From Chthoniobacterales bacterium (GTDB lineage: Bacteria; Verrucomicrobiota; Verrucomicrobiia; Chthoniobacterales; UBA10450), in contig JACCZQ010000551.1 of the NCBI GenBank assembly GCA_013695905.1, positions 1 to 9,368 on the forward strand: DNA of 9,368 nucleotides. The letters are read 5' to 3'. Below, piece after piece: positions 1 through 6,864 of this stretch. The position numbers and the translations under genes were made by a program. The notes beneath the pieces were generated by a model. It was given only the letters and a program-made list of their open reading frames with translations. It was not told the origin of the DNA and ran no database searches. Within the stretch, counting starts at the first letter, position 1; each line of letters starts with the position of its first letter.

Positions 1-1
1 G

Positions 2-244
2 CATCGCATTGCGGAGAAGGAGGCTCTCAAGATCACCCGCGAAGAGGTGGACGAGCGCATCCGGCAGCAGGCGGAGCAATACAACGTGCCCGTCGAAAAA
101 TTGCGCAAGGATCTGGAAGAAAATGACCGTCTGGATGGCGTGGCCGAGGAGGTTCTGCTGGGCAAGACTCTTGATTTCCTGAAGGCGAATGTTAGCGTCC
201 AGCCGGCTGCGCAAAGTTCCTCCGGCAGCGCTTCTTCCGAGTAA
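2..244 (+). CDS. tig: Trigger factor, C-terminal fragment (5' end outside window)
   Basis: This is the last 80 codons of a reading frame that is open from the window edge. Trigger factor is the ribosome-bound chaperone and prolyl isomerase that meets nascent chains. The visible part is the end of its helical C-terminal chaperone domain: a charged helix ([18 protein letters not shown]), then the typical [11 protein letters not shown] and [16 protein letters not shown] helices. It ends in a Ser/Ala-rich tail ([10 protein letters not shown]), as is common in this family. The call rests on this pattern plus context: clpP starts 4 nt after the stop and clpX follows, which is the widely conserved tig-clpP-clpX order. 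The PPIase and ribosome-binding domains lie upstream and cannot be assessed. Confidence 0.9.
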   Translation, partial: HRIAEKEALKITREEVDERIRQQAEQYNVPVEKLRKDLEENDRLDGVAEEVLLGKTLDFLKANVSVQPAAQSSSGSASSE

Positions 245-248
245 AAGC

Positions 249-944
249 ATGACTCTAAACAACCAAAATTTCTCGCAGTCCGTGCTCGTGCCGATGGTGG
301 TGGAGCAGACCGGGCGCGGGGAGCGCAGCTACGATATTTACTCGCGCTTGCTGAAGGATCGGATTGTTTTCCTCGGCACGCCGATCGACGATCACATCGC
401 GAATCTGGTGATCGCGCAGTTGCTCTTCCTGCAGATGGAGGACGGCAAGAAAGACATCAACATCTACATCAATTCGCCGGGCGGTTCGGTGACGGCGGGG
501 CTGGCAATTTACGACACGATGCAGTTTCTCACCTGTGATGTGACGACGTATTGCCTCGGGATGGCAGCGAGCATGGGTGCGGTGCTGTTGGCCGCAGGGA
601 CGAAGGGCAAACGCTACGCGCTCCCGAATTCCGACATCATGATCCACCAGGTTTCCGGTGGCGCGCAGGGGCAGGCGAGCGATGTCGAGCGGACGGTGGA
701 ATACATGTTCAAGCTGAAGAAGCGGCTGATCAAGATTCTCGCGCAGCACACCGGCCAGCCGGAGGAGAAGGTGCGGCTCGACTCGGATCGCGATTATTTT
801 CTGTCGGCGATGGAGGCGAAGGAATACGGGTTGGTGGACGAAGTGATCAAATCTCGCAAGGAAGCGAAATTGCTCGACGGCGCGGTGCCGGCGGGGTCGA
901 CTGCGATCGCCGAAGCAGCTCTCCCGCAAAAGGTCGAGGAATAG
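249..944 (+). CDS. clpP: ATP-dependent Clp protease proteolytic subunit ClpP
   Basis: This is the serine peptidase of the Clp system. It forms a two-ring tetradecamer that degrades substrates unfolded by ClpX (or ClpA/ClpC). The protein has 231 aa. The family start is clear: a propeptide of about 11 residues precedes [23 protein letters not shown], matching the mature N-terminus of known ClpPs. The catalytic triad is intact: Ser108 in GMAASMGA, His133 in MIHQ and Asp182 in RDYFLSA. Their spacings (25 and 49 residues) equal those of E. coli ClpP. The oxyanion-hole NSPGG motif is at 75-79. The ATG at 249 was chosen over an in-frame ATG at 189, which would overlap tig and add 20 unrelated residues. 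The C-terminus after GLVDEV carries an Ala/Glu-rich tail of about 30 residues, somewhat longer than usual. It lies 4 nt after tig and 25 nt before clpX, so all three are probably cotranscribed. Confidence 0.97.
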   Translation: MTLNNQNFSQSVLVPMVVEQTGRGERSYDIYSRLLKDRIVFLGTPIDDHIANLVIAQLLFLQMEDGKKDINIYINSPGGSVTAGLAIYDTMQFLTCDVTTYCLGMAASMGAVLLAAGTKGKRYALPNSDIMIHQVSGGAQGQASDVERTVEYMFKLKKRLIKILAQHTGQPEEKVRLDSDRDYFLSAMEAKEYGLVDEVIKSRKEAKLLDGAVPAGSTAIAEAALPQKVEE

Positions 945-969
945 AAGCTGCTCATTAGGCCGCATATCC

Positions 970-2250
970 ATGGCCCGCGCTTCCAACCTCACCATGTGCT
1001 CCTTCTGTGGCAAAAGCCACGCGGAGGTGCGCAAACTCATCGCCGGTCCCGGCGTTTACATCTGCGACAGCTGCATCAACGTCTGCAAGAGCATCCTCGA
1101 TAAGGAGTTGAACGAGGATGCGCGGCGGCAATCCTCGAACATTCGCGTTCCGAAGCCGGTCGAGATCCGGCGTCAGCTTGACAGTTACGTGATCGGCCAG
1201 GAGGTGGCGAAGAAGACGCTTTCGGTCGCTGTTCACAACCACTTCAAGCGCGTCCTGCAGAGCTCGCCCCCGGCGGATTCATCGGCGGCTTTCCAGCAGG
1301 ATCCGTTCGCGGACGTCGAAATCGAGAAGAGCAACATCCTCCTCATTGGCCCCACGGGATCGGGCAAAACGCTGCTCGCCAAGACGCTCGCCAAGATTCT
1401 CGACGTGCCGTTTTGCATCGCCGACGCCACGACTCTGACCGAAGCCGGCTACGTCGGCGAAGACGTCGAAAACATCATCCTGCGCCTCCTTCAGAACGCC
1501 GATTACGATGTGAAGCGGGCGGAGATCGGCATCGTTTACATCGACGAGATCGACAAGATCGGCCGGAAGACGGACAACGTCAGCATCACGCGGGACGTCT
1601 CGGGTGAAGGCGTGCAGCAGGCGCTCCTGAAAATTCACGAGGGCAGCACCTGCAATGTGCCACCGCAAGGCGGACGCAAGCACCCGCACCAGGAATATAT
1701 CCAGGTGAATACGGACAAGATTTTGTTCATCTGCGGCGGCGCTTTTGTCGGTTTGGATAAGATCGTCCAGAAACGCATCGGTAATAAGATGATGGGTTTT
1801 GGTGGCCCGTCACTCGAAGCCGAAGACGCGCTGGCGAAGGAAGCAGTGCGTTACGTCGAGCCGGAGGATCTCCTGAGCTTCGGGATGATTCCGGAATTCA
1901 TCGGCCGTCTGCCGGTGGTGACGGCGCTCGACGCGCTCACCGAGGACGAGATGGTGATGATCCTCACCGAGACGAAGAACGCGATGATCAAGCAGTACAC
2001 GAAGCTTTTCTCGATGGAGGGGGTACGGCTGAGTGTCACGAAGGATGCGTTGCGCGCGCTGGCGGCGCAGGCGGTGACAAAGGGAACCGGCGCACGTGCC
2101 CTGCGGTCGATGCTGGAGCGGATCATGCTTGACATCATGTATGACGTCCCAAGCCGCGAAGATATCGCGGAGGTGACGATCAATCGCGCGGTGGTCGAAG
2201 GGAAAAAGCTACCGCTGATTCGGAAGAAGCAGGATAAAGACGCCGCTTAG
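970..2250 (+). CDS. clpX: ATP-dependent Clp protease ATP-binding subunit ClpX
   Basis: This AAA+ unfoldase feeds substrates into ClpP. At 426 aa it is the normal family length. The N-terminal zinc-binding domain has Cys10, Cys13, Cys32 and Cys35 (CSFC...CDSC). The Walker A motif GPTGSGKT is at 127-134, the pore-1 loop GYVG at 160-163, and Walker B ends at Asp192-Glu193 (YIDEID). The arginine-finger motif EFIGRLP contains Arg313, and sensor 2 GAR contains Arg376. The ClpP-docking loop, usually [LIV]GF, appears as Met275-Gly276-Phe277. All catalytic elements are present, so it should be functional. No strong Shine-Dalgarno precedes the ATG; the start was set by the conserved zinc domain, which begins nine residues later. 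It directly follows its partner clpP. Confidence 0.97.
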   Translation: MARASNLTMCSFCGKSHAEVRKLIAGPGVYICDSCINVCKSILDKELNEDARRQSSNIRVPKPVEIRRQLDSYVIGQEVAKKTLSVAVHNHFKRVLQSSPPADSSAAFQQDPFADVEIEKSNILLIGPTGSGKTLLAKTLAKILDVPFCIADATTLTEAGYVGEDVENIILRLLQNADYDVKRAEIGIVYIDEIDKIGRKTDNVSITRDVSGEGVQQALLKIHEGSTCNVPPQGGRKHPHQEYIQVNTDKILFICGGAFVGLDKIVQKRIGNKMMGFGGPSLEAEDALAKEAVRYVEPEDLLSFGMIPEFIGRLPVVTALDALTEDEMVMILTETKNAMIKQYTKLFSMEGVRLSVTKDALRALAAQAVTKGTGARALRSMLERIMLDIMYDVPSREDIAEVTINRAVVEGKKLPLIRKKQDKDAA

Positions 2251-2282
2251 TGGCGGAGCCGCCCGCGGCGGCAGGTTCTGAA

Positions 2283-2320
2283 TTGAAACGTTGGACGTTG
2301 AGCGTGGGACGTTGAACGTT
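2283..2320 (+). repeat. Tandem heptanucleotide repeat, consensus TTGRRCG, between clpX and cinA
   Basis: After an 8-nt unit TTGAAACG (2283) come four heptamers in perfect register: TTGGACG (2291), TTGAGCG (2298), TGGGACG (2305) and TTGAACG (2312), ending in TT. The octamer GAACGTTC at 2314-2321 is self-complementary, and AACGTT occurs twice. The array fills half of the 80-nt clpX-cinA gap and stops 10 nt before the cinA ATG. On the minus strand one frame reads NVQRPTLNVQR, a string I recall from spurious proteins predicted in Verrucomicrobiota and related genomes. That suggests a dispersed intergenic repeat family, but the link is from memory. The rest of the gap (2251-2282) shows nothing recognisable. 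Confidence 0.75.
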
Positions 2321-2330
2321 CCCGCTCGCC

Positions 2331-3557
2331 ATGCGGGTGATTGTCATCAACACGGGCACGGAGTTGCTGCTTGGGAACACCCTCAACACCCACCTGGCCT
2401 TTTTAGCGCGCGAAGTTTTTCCTCTGGGGCTGCGGATCGATCAGCAGCTGACGGTGCCGGACGGAGTCGCGATTCGCGATGCGCTCACCCGCGCGATGGC
2501 GGAAGCAGAGATCGTGTTCGTAACCGGCGGGTTGGGTCCCACCACCGATGATCTGACGCGCGAAGTCGCGGCGGAGCTGCTCGGTCTGCCTCTGCAGCAG
2601 GACGCGGCGGTGACGACGGCGATCACGGACCGTTGCACGCTGCGCGGTTTTCCCGTCACAGAGCGCATTCTGCGCCAGGCGCAGGTGCCGGAGGGCGCAC
2701 TCGTCCTACCGAACGCGAATGGCACCGCCCCCGGTCTTTACATCGCAGCGACCGCGGACCACCCGCACCTGTTCCTCCTTCCGGGACCGCCCCGTGAGCT
2801 GCACCCGATGTTCCGGGGAAGTGTGTGGCCCATTCTCGGCACGTTGTTGAATGGTCGAGCTGCTCCGGCTTGCCGGACGCTGACGCTGGCTTGCGTGGGT
2901 GAATCTCTCGTGGAGGCGAAGGTCGGGTCGCAGATCCTGGCGCTGGAGGGTGTGGAGCTGGGGTATTGCGCACACGCGGGCGAAGTGGATGTGCGGGTGC
3001 TTGGACCTGCGTCCATTGTGGCAGAAGCGGAGCGGCTCATTCGGGAGGCATTTCCGCACGCGGTCTTCACCGACAACGGGGAGAAGCTGGAGGCGGTGGT
3101 GGTGCGCGCATTGATCGAACGGAGTGAGACCATCGCGACGGCGGAGTCCTGCACCGGCGGGTACATCGCTCATCGCCTGACGAATGTGCCCGGAGCGTCA
3201 GCGGCGTTTCTCGCCGGCTACGTCACGTATGCAAACGAGGCGAAGAGCGAGGCGCTCGGCGTGGACCCGCAGCTAATCGCGCAGCATGGCGCCGTGAGTG
3301 AAGCGGTCGCGCGCCGGATGGCGGAAGGTGCGCGCGCGAAAGCGAATTCAACCTATGCGCTGGCGACCACCGGAATCGCCGGGCCGGGCGGCGGCTCCGC
3401 GGAGAAGCCGGTCGGCACGGTGTTCGTGGCCCTGGCTTCCGCGGGAGCTGCCACGCACGTGCAGAAATTCCACCTCCCGTCGGATCGCGAAACCTTCAAG
3501 CAGCTGACGGCGCAGCATGCGTTGGAGCTGTTGCGGCGCCGGTTGGCCGCGAGCTGA
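2331..3557 (+). CDS. cinA: CinA family protein (MoCF-like domain plus NMN deamidase domain)
   Basis: This is a full-length two-domain CinA of 408 aa. The N-terminal MoCF/COG1058 domain (about 1-170) has TGTELLLGNT at 8-17, TGGLGPTTDD at 65-74 and a later LLPGPPREL. In characterised CinA proteins this domain is an ADP-ribose pyrophosphatase. A middle KH-type segment links it to the C-terminal PncC-like domain (about 250-405). That domain has AESCTGG at 271-277, YANEAK with its conserved Lys, and TGIAGPGGGS from 347 followed by KPVGTV. PncC domains deamidate nicotinamide mononucleotide to nicotinate mononucleotide, the substrate of NadD, which is encoded about 3 kb away. The name comes from competence in Gram-positive bacteria, but nothing here implies competence. 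The ATG at 2331 fits the family N-terminus exactly, though no Shine-Dalgarno is visible. Its stop is 12 nt from the end of the convergent L,D-transpeptidase gene. Confidence 0.95.
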   Translation: MRVIVINTGTELLLGNTLNTHLAFLAREVFPLGLRIDQQLTVPDGVAIRDALTRAMAEAEIVFVTGGLGPTTDDLTREVAAELLGLPLQQDAAVTTAITDRCTLRGFPVTERILRQAQVPEGALVLPNANGTAPGLYIAATADHPHLFLLPGPPRELHPMFRGSVWPILGTLLNGRAAPACRTLTLACVGESLVEAKVGSQILALEGVELGYCAHAGEVDVRVLGPASIVAEAERLIREAFPHAVFTDNGEKLEAVVVRALIERSETIATAESCTGGYIAHRLTNVPGASAAFLAGYVTYANEAKSEALGVDPQLIAQHGAVSEAVARRMAEGARAKANSTYALATTGIAGPGGGSAEKPVGTVFVALASAGAATHVQKFHLPSDRETFKQLTAQHALELLRRRLAAS

Positions 3558-3569
3558 CCGCGGTCGGGC

Positions 3570-4262
3570 TTACTGCACCACCTGCACTGGCGTGCCGAGT
3601 TTCACGCGATTGAAAAACATCTCGGCCGCCTGCGGTGGCATACGGACGCAGCCGTGTGAGGCGGGGTAGCCCGGCAGAATGCCGACGTGCATTCCGACAC
3701 CGTCGCCGGTCAGCCGCATGAAGAATTTCATCGGGGCGCCCAGAAAGCGCGTGCCGCTGGGGGCGGAGTCGATTCGCACACTGACACCACCACGGACGGT
3801 GCGCCCTTTCGCGTCCACGAAATCCCCGTAGATGTTCGAGCGGTGGTCCTTGTTCTTTTGCATGATCTTGAAATTACCGGTCGGAGTCATGCCGGCGCGT
3901 TTCCCGGAGGAAATCGGCGTGTCGATCGCCAGTTCGTCGCCATTGAACAAAAACGCGCGTTGCTTTGAAAGCGACACCGTCACGCGCGCGCTCTCGGACG
4001 TTAGCCGCTCGTAAACACCCTGGTTAACGCTGATGGGTTCCGGCCGGCGGATGAGCTCCGACGCTTTCCGCATCGGCTGGTTCGGTGCCGGTTTGGTGCC
4101 GCGCGGCGCCTGGAGTTTTTGCGCGGGGCGCCCCGTCGGCTTCTGCGCGGCGGGGGTGGGCGTTTGCCTCGGGATCTGGCGGGGAAATTGCGCCAGCGCG
4201 AAGTCCGAGAAGAAGCAGAAGAGAGTGAGCGCGATGAAAACGCGCAGAGAAGTCGCGGTCAC
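3570..4262 (-). CDS. Exported L,D-transpeptidase (YkuD/ErfK family)
   Basis: Enzymes of this family make 3-3 peptidoglycan cross-links or attach proteins to the wall, using a catalytic cysteine. With the GTG at 4262 as start the protein has 230 aa. A classical signal peptide (one Arg, hydrophobic LRVFIALTLFCFF, predicted cut ALA|QF after residue 24) is followed by a Pro/Gln/Lys-rich linker (about 25-65) suited to spanning the wall. The YkuD domain runs from about 93 to the end, with His192, then SHGCVRMP containing catalytic Cys205. Arg replaces the commoner Asn after the Cys, which is frequent in the family. The GTG lies 5 nt after the stop of the upstream gene, suggesting coupled translation. 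An in-frame start at 4316 would overlap that gene by 49 nt and give an unusually long n-region, so I prefer GTG. Which cross-link it makes cannot be read from the sequence. Confidence 0.93.
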   Translation of the reverse strand: MTATSLRVFIALTLFCFFSDFALAQFPRQIPRQTPTPAAQKPTGRPAQKLQAPRGTKPAPNQPMRKASELIRRPEPISVNQGVYERLTSESARVTVSLSKQRAFLFNGDELAIDTPISSGKRAGMTPTGNFKIMQKNKDHRSNIYGDFVDAKGRTVRGGVSVRIDSAPSGTRFLGAPMKFFMRLTGDGVGMHVGILPGYPASHGCVRMPPQAAEMFFNRVKLGTPVQVVQ

Positions 4263-4267
4263 AGATT

Positions 4268-5119
4268 TCAGGCTTGGGTGTAGGTATTCACACGTTTGAG
4301 CCAGCCGGGCAGCCACCGGGATTCTTTGCGTTCCGGTGGCGAATTCTCGACGCGCTGAGTGAGAACCCGCCGGGCCGAAGCCGCGAACTCACGCGCGCCG
4401 GCCGCCCCGCCGCCGGCCCCCGACATTCCTTGCAAGACTTGCATCAGGCCCCATCCTTGCCCGCGATAACGCTCGGTGTCCAGAACACCTTCACCTTTAA
4501 AATTCACATAATCGACCAGCGCGTAACATCCTGTCGCTGTGGAAGCCACGCGGTCGAACTGCCGCTGGATGTTCGCCCGCTCACCGGCCGGCGCCGCGCC
4601 CAGCATCTTTGGCAGCGCCTTCTGCAGCCGCCGGACGAGGAACTCCGCCTGCACGTCCACGGTATCGGCGAGAAACTTGCGCAGCTGCTTCATCTCGGGC
4701 GAGTCGCTGGCCGCGAGAAACTCCGCGCGCGTCGCCCACGGGCAGCCGCTCTCCAGATTCGCCGTCACCACCTGCGGCAGCCGGGCGTTCCGCGAGGCGG
4801 CAAAGCGCGCCAGCTCCGGAAAGCTCTCGTCGAACGGCCCCCGCACCCCGCGCGGATACCAGATGAAATGTCCGATCCCGAGCGAGGCGAAATTCTCACC
4901 CGTATTCCACGAAGTAAGCCCCGCAATGGTGCCGCCCGATTCATTCTGCCAGATCTTCCGCCCAATCCGCGCCGCCTCGGCTTTCGACAACTCAATCGCG
5001 CCGGGAGCCGATGTCACCCCGAGGCTGCAGAACGCGAGCAGCACGGCGGCCCAGCCCCACCAGCGTTGCTGCTGCTGGCTTGACGCGTTGCTGTTCTTCC
5101 CTAGCGTGCACACTTCCAT
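4268..5119 (-). CDS. Exported protein of unrecognised family with a lysozyme-like pattern
   Basis: I do not recognise a named family. The protein has 283 aa from the ATG at 5119. A Gln-rich n-region precedes a hydrophobic segment (WGWAAVLLAFCSLGVTSAPGA, about 21-41) that looks like a signal peptide or anchor. Next comes a strongly patterned block: KIWQNESGG (Glu60), SWNTGENF, SLGIGHFIWYPRG (GIGH 81-84) and GPFDESFP. Near the C-terminus are ALVDYVNFKGEG and YRGQGWGLMQVLQGM. The order Glu, GIGH, then an ALVD...N.G helix resembles GH24/T4-type muramidases (T4 Glu11, GIGH at 28-31), so a peptidoglycan hydrolase role is plausible but inferred. It sits 5 nt upstream of the L,D-transpeptidase gene in the same direction, which supports a wall role. 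A longer form from a TTG at 5173 is possible but would overlap the divergent FKBP gene. Confidence 0.8.
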   Translation of the reverse strand: MEVCTLGKNSNASSQQQQRWWGWAAVLLAFCSLGVTSAPGAIELSKAEAARIGRKIWQNESGGTIAGLTSWNTGENFASLGIGHFIWYPRGVRGPFDESFPELARFAASRNARLPQVVTANLESGCPWATRAEFLAASDSPEMKQLRKFLADTVDVQAEFLVRRLQKALPKMLGAAPAGERANIQRQFDRVASTATGCYALVDYVNFKGEGVLDTERYRGQGWGLMQVLQGMSGAGGGAAGAREFAASARRVLTQRVENSPPERKESRWLPGWLKRVNTYTQA

Positions 5120-5164
5120 CGCGGGCTTTTCACAGTCAGCAGACACTCTCCCATCTTTCTCTTC
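5120..5164. promoter_or_regulatory. Divergent intergenic region, lysozyme-like gene / FKBP gene
   Basis: Only 45 nt separate the two divergent starts, so promoters for both genes must lie here or overlap the coding ends. It contains a pyrimidine-rich run before the FKBP ATG (CTCTCCCATCTTTCTCTTC). I see no convincing -35/-10 pair and no Shine-Dalgarno for either gene. The regulatory assignment rests on layout alone. Confidence 0.3.
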
Positions 5165-5887
5165 ATGAAACAATTATCCACTCTCCTGGCGGCTCTTATT
5201 TTTGTCTCGACCGCCGCAGCGCAGGACAAATCTCCGCTCAAAGACGAACGCGACAAGGTGAGCTACAGCATCGGGCTCGATATCGGAAGCACGTTCAAAA
5301 AGCAGAACATGGATATCAATCCGGACACGCTCCTGCGCGGTTTGAAGGATGGCGCGAGCGACAGCAAACCTCTGCTCAACGAAGCCGAAGTGAAGGCAAC
5401 CATGGAGGCTTTCTCCAAGAGCATGCGCGAGAAGCAGGCCACCATCCAGCGAGAACAAGGCGCCAAGAACCTGGCCGCTGGCGAAAAATTCCTCGAAGAA
5501 AATAAGGGTAAGGAAGGCGTGAAGACCACCGCCAGCGGGTTGCAATATAAAGTCGTTACCGAGGGCAAGGGCGAGTCACCGAAAGCTGCCGATACTGTTT
5601 CGGTGCACTACCGCGGAACGTTGACGAGCGGCAAAGAATTCGACAGCTCCCACTCGCGCAATGCGCCTGCCGTCTTCCCGGTCAACGGCGTCATCCCGGG
5701 CTGGACAGAAGGTCTGCAGCTCATGAAGCAAGGCTCCAAATTTCAGTTCGTCATTCCGCCGAAACTCGCCTACGGCGAGCGCGGTGCTGGTGGCGAGATC
5801 GGGCCGAACGAGACGCTGCTCTTCGATGTGGAGTTGCTGGAAGTGAATCCGACTCCGGCGCCCACCCCCGAGCAGGCGACACAATAG
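5165..5887 (+). CDS. Exported FKBP-type peptidyl-prolyl isomerase (Mip/FkpA type)
   Basis: This is a 240-aa folding catalyst for proteins outside the cytoplasm. A signal peptide (MKQLSTLLAALIFVSTAAA, cut near residue 19-20) is followed by an N-terminal FKBP_N domain (about 22-118) rich in charged helices, which in Mip and FkpA mediates dimerisation and chaperone activity. The catalytic FKBP domain spans about 126-228. The pocket residues of the FKBP fold are present: Tyr149 (VHYRGT), Phe159-Asp160, Phe171, Val176-Ile177 and Trp180 (GVIPGW), the LAYG tyrosine and the LFDVEL phenylalanine. It is therefore likely an active isomerase. A short Pro/Thr tail ends the protein. It is transcribed alone, divergent from the lysozyme-like gene and convergent with rsfS (15 nt between stops). 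Confidence 0.95.
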   Translation: MKQLSTLLAALIFVSTAAAQDKSPLKDERDKVSYSIGLDIGSTFKKQNMDINPDTLLRGLKDGASDSKPLLNEAEVKATMEAFSKSMREKQATIQREQGAKNLAAGEKFLEENKGKEGVKTTASGLQYKVVTEGKGESPKAADTVSVHYRGTLTSGKEFDSSHSRNAPAVFPVNGVIPGWTEGLQLMKQGSKFQFVIPPKLAYGERGAGGEIGPNETLLFDVELLEVNPTPAPTPEQATQ

Positions 5888-5902
5888 CAGCGGGCCGGTG
5901 AG

Positions 5903-6268
5903 CTACTGCGGCTGCGCAGCCGCCGTTTGCCAGTCCAGCCGGGGCGCATCGCCCCAGAGATCCTCGAGCGCGTAGAACTCCCGCTTCTCCGCGTGGAAGA
6001 TGTGCACGATCACCTGCATGTAATCGAGCACGATCCATTGGCTGGCGGGAAAGCCGTCCGTCGTCGCCGGGCGCACGCTGTGATCCTTCTTCAGCTGCGT
6101 CTCGATCTCGTTCGCGATCGCCTTCAGCTGCGGCTCCGAGGTGGCGGAGCAAATCACGAAAAAGTCGGTGAAGGTGGAGATCTCCCGGAGATCCAGCACG
6201 ACGATATCCTCCGCCTTTTTGTTCGACGCGAGTTCGGCGCAGGCTTTGGCTAGTTCTTCTGAGGTGAT
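5903..6268 (-). CDS. rsfS: Ribosomal silencing factor RsfS, probable ATC start
   Basis: RsfS (RsfA/Iojap/DUF143) binds ribosomal protein uL14 and blocks subunit joining during starvation. The core is typical: DIVVLDLREISTFTDFFVICS (21-41), then SEPQLKAIANEIE, WIVLDYMQVIVHIF and REFYALEDLWGDAP. The first ATG/GTG/TTG in this frame is a GTG at 6199, inside the first conserved beta-strand; it would remove the N-terminal helix. The frame is open upstream and reads ITSEELAKACAELASNKKAED, the expected N-terminus, with ATC at 6268 where Met is expected. AGGAG lies 8 nt upstream of that ATC. From ATC the protein has 121 aa, normal for the family. The start overlaps the end of nadD by 19 nt, so translation is probably coupled. 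nadD-rsfS adjacency is common in bacteria. If ATC is a sequencing error for ATG, the gene model is unchanged. Confidence 0.9.
   Translation of the reverse strand: MTSEELAKACAELASNKKAEDIVVLDLREISTFTDFFVICSATSEPQLKAIANEIETQLKKDHSVRPATTDGFPASQWIVLDYMQVIVHIFHAEKREFYALEDLWGDAPRLDWQTAAAQPQ
5908..5923. terminator. Perfect 16-bp palindrome at the FKBP/rsfS convergence, possible weak terminator
   Basis: GCGGCTGCGCAGCCGC is fully self-complementary. In RNA it could fold as a 6-bp GC-rich stem with a GCGC loop on either strand. It lies 20 nt after the FKBP stop and within the last codons of rsfS. Only a short CGTTT follows on the + strand and no U-tract on the minus strand, so it is a weak candidate. 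It also encodes Ala-Ala codons of rsfS and could be coincidental. Confidence 0.3.
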
Positions 6269-6837
6269 CTGTTCGGCTCCTGGTAAAGCTGGTGGCGTTC
6301 GATGATCGCCGCGACCGCTTCGGGTACGAGATAACGAATCGATTGCCCGCTGGCAACTCTGTTTCTGATCTCCGTCGCGGAAATCCCGATCTGCCGCTGA
6401 ATCGTTCGATATTCCCCCGGGTGCGGATGCGCGTTTCCGCGCTCCAGCACCACGAACTGCACCAGCTCCTGCAGATCGGAAAAGCGATGCCAGGTGTGCA
6501 GCCGCGGCAGATTATCGGAGCCCACGAGATAGAACACCTGATCGTCCGGATGCGCGCGGCGGAACTGCTCCACCGTGTCGATCGTGTAGGAAGGCGGCGG
6601 CCGGTGCAGCTCGGCTTCGTGAATGGTGAACCGCCGCTCACCGGCGAGAGCAGCCTGCAGCATCTCCAGCCGAATGGCTGCGGGTGTCTGTGCCTCGTCG
6701 AGCTTGTGCGGCGAGACGGCCGCGGGAACAAAGATCACCTCATCGAGCAGGAGCTGCTCCGCCGCGTCGCGGGCCAGGATCAGATGGGCGCAATGAATCG
6801 GATCAAACGTCCCGCCATAAAGCCCGATCTTCTTCAA
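6250..6837 (-). CDS. nadD: Nicotinate-nucleotide adenylyltransferase NadD
   Basis: NadD adenylates nicotinate mononucleotide to deamido-NAD, the penultimate step of NAD synthesis. The protein has 195 aa. The nucleotidyltransferase signature GGTFDPIHCAH is at 8-18; Ala replaces the usual Gly of HxGH, while both histidines are kept. Further hallmarks are FVPAAVSPHK, the FYLVGSDNLPRLHTW block, and ISATEIRNRVASGQSIRYLVP, the family's SxTxIR phosphate-binding region. The start is a TTG at 6837 giving MKKIGLYGGTFDP; no ATG or GTG fits the family N-terminus, and there is no clear Shine-Dalgarno. It lies 27 nt after the DUF1343 gene on the same strand, and its 3' end carries the ribosome-binding site and start of rsfS, so a namZ-nadD-rsfS transcript is likely. 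Confidence 0.95.
   Translation of the reverse strand: MKKIGLYGGTFDPIHCAHLILARDAAEQLLLDEVIFVPAAVSPHKLDEAQTPAAIRLEMLQAALAGERRFTIHEAELHRPPPSYTIDTVEQFRRAHPDDQVFYLVGSDNLPRLHTWHRFSDLQELVQFVVLERGNAHPHPGEYRTIQRQIGISATEIRNRVASGQSIRYLVPEAVAAIIERHQLYQEPNRSPQKN
6277..6281 (-). promoter_or_regulatory. Ribosome binding site AGGAG for rsfS, deciding its ATC start
   Basis: The minus strand reads AGGAG, then the 8-nt spacer CCGAACAG, then ATC at 6268. This is the clearest Shine-Dalgarno in the window and sits inside nadD codons (GlnGluPro). Spacing is optimal for the ATC and far too long for the GTG at 6199, which has no such motif close upstream. Confidence 0.75.
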
Positions 6838-6864
6838 GGGGACAAACTACAAAGCCACACCCAC

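Noticed and set aside
255..1040. 261-codon minus-strand frame opposite clpP
   Set aside because: It is a complete shadow of clpP with a His/Arg-rich composition and no motif.
3552..3570. Inverted repeat around GACCGCGGTC between cinA and the transpeptidase gene as a terminator
   Set aside because: Only a 10-bp loop-less palindrome with mismatched flanks and no T-tract; it overlaps the cinA stop and is likely coincidental.
6197..6199. GTG as the start of rsfS
   Set aside because: It would truncate the conserved N-terminal helix and part of the first beta-strand, and it has no ribosome binding site.
6199..6268. Frameshift or pseudogene explanation for rsfS
   Set aside because: Homologous sequence continues in a single frame from 6268 to the stop with no break; only the start codon is unusual.
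5751..6731. 326-codon minus-strand frame across the FKBP end, rsfS and nadD
   Set aside because: It lies in a different frame from rsfS and nadD, is Arg/Ser-rich and low in complexity, and crosses three well-supported genes.
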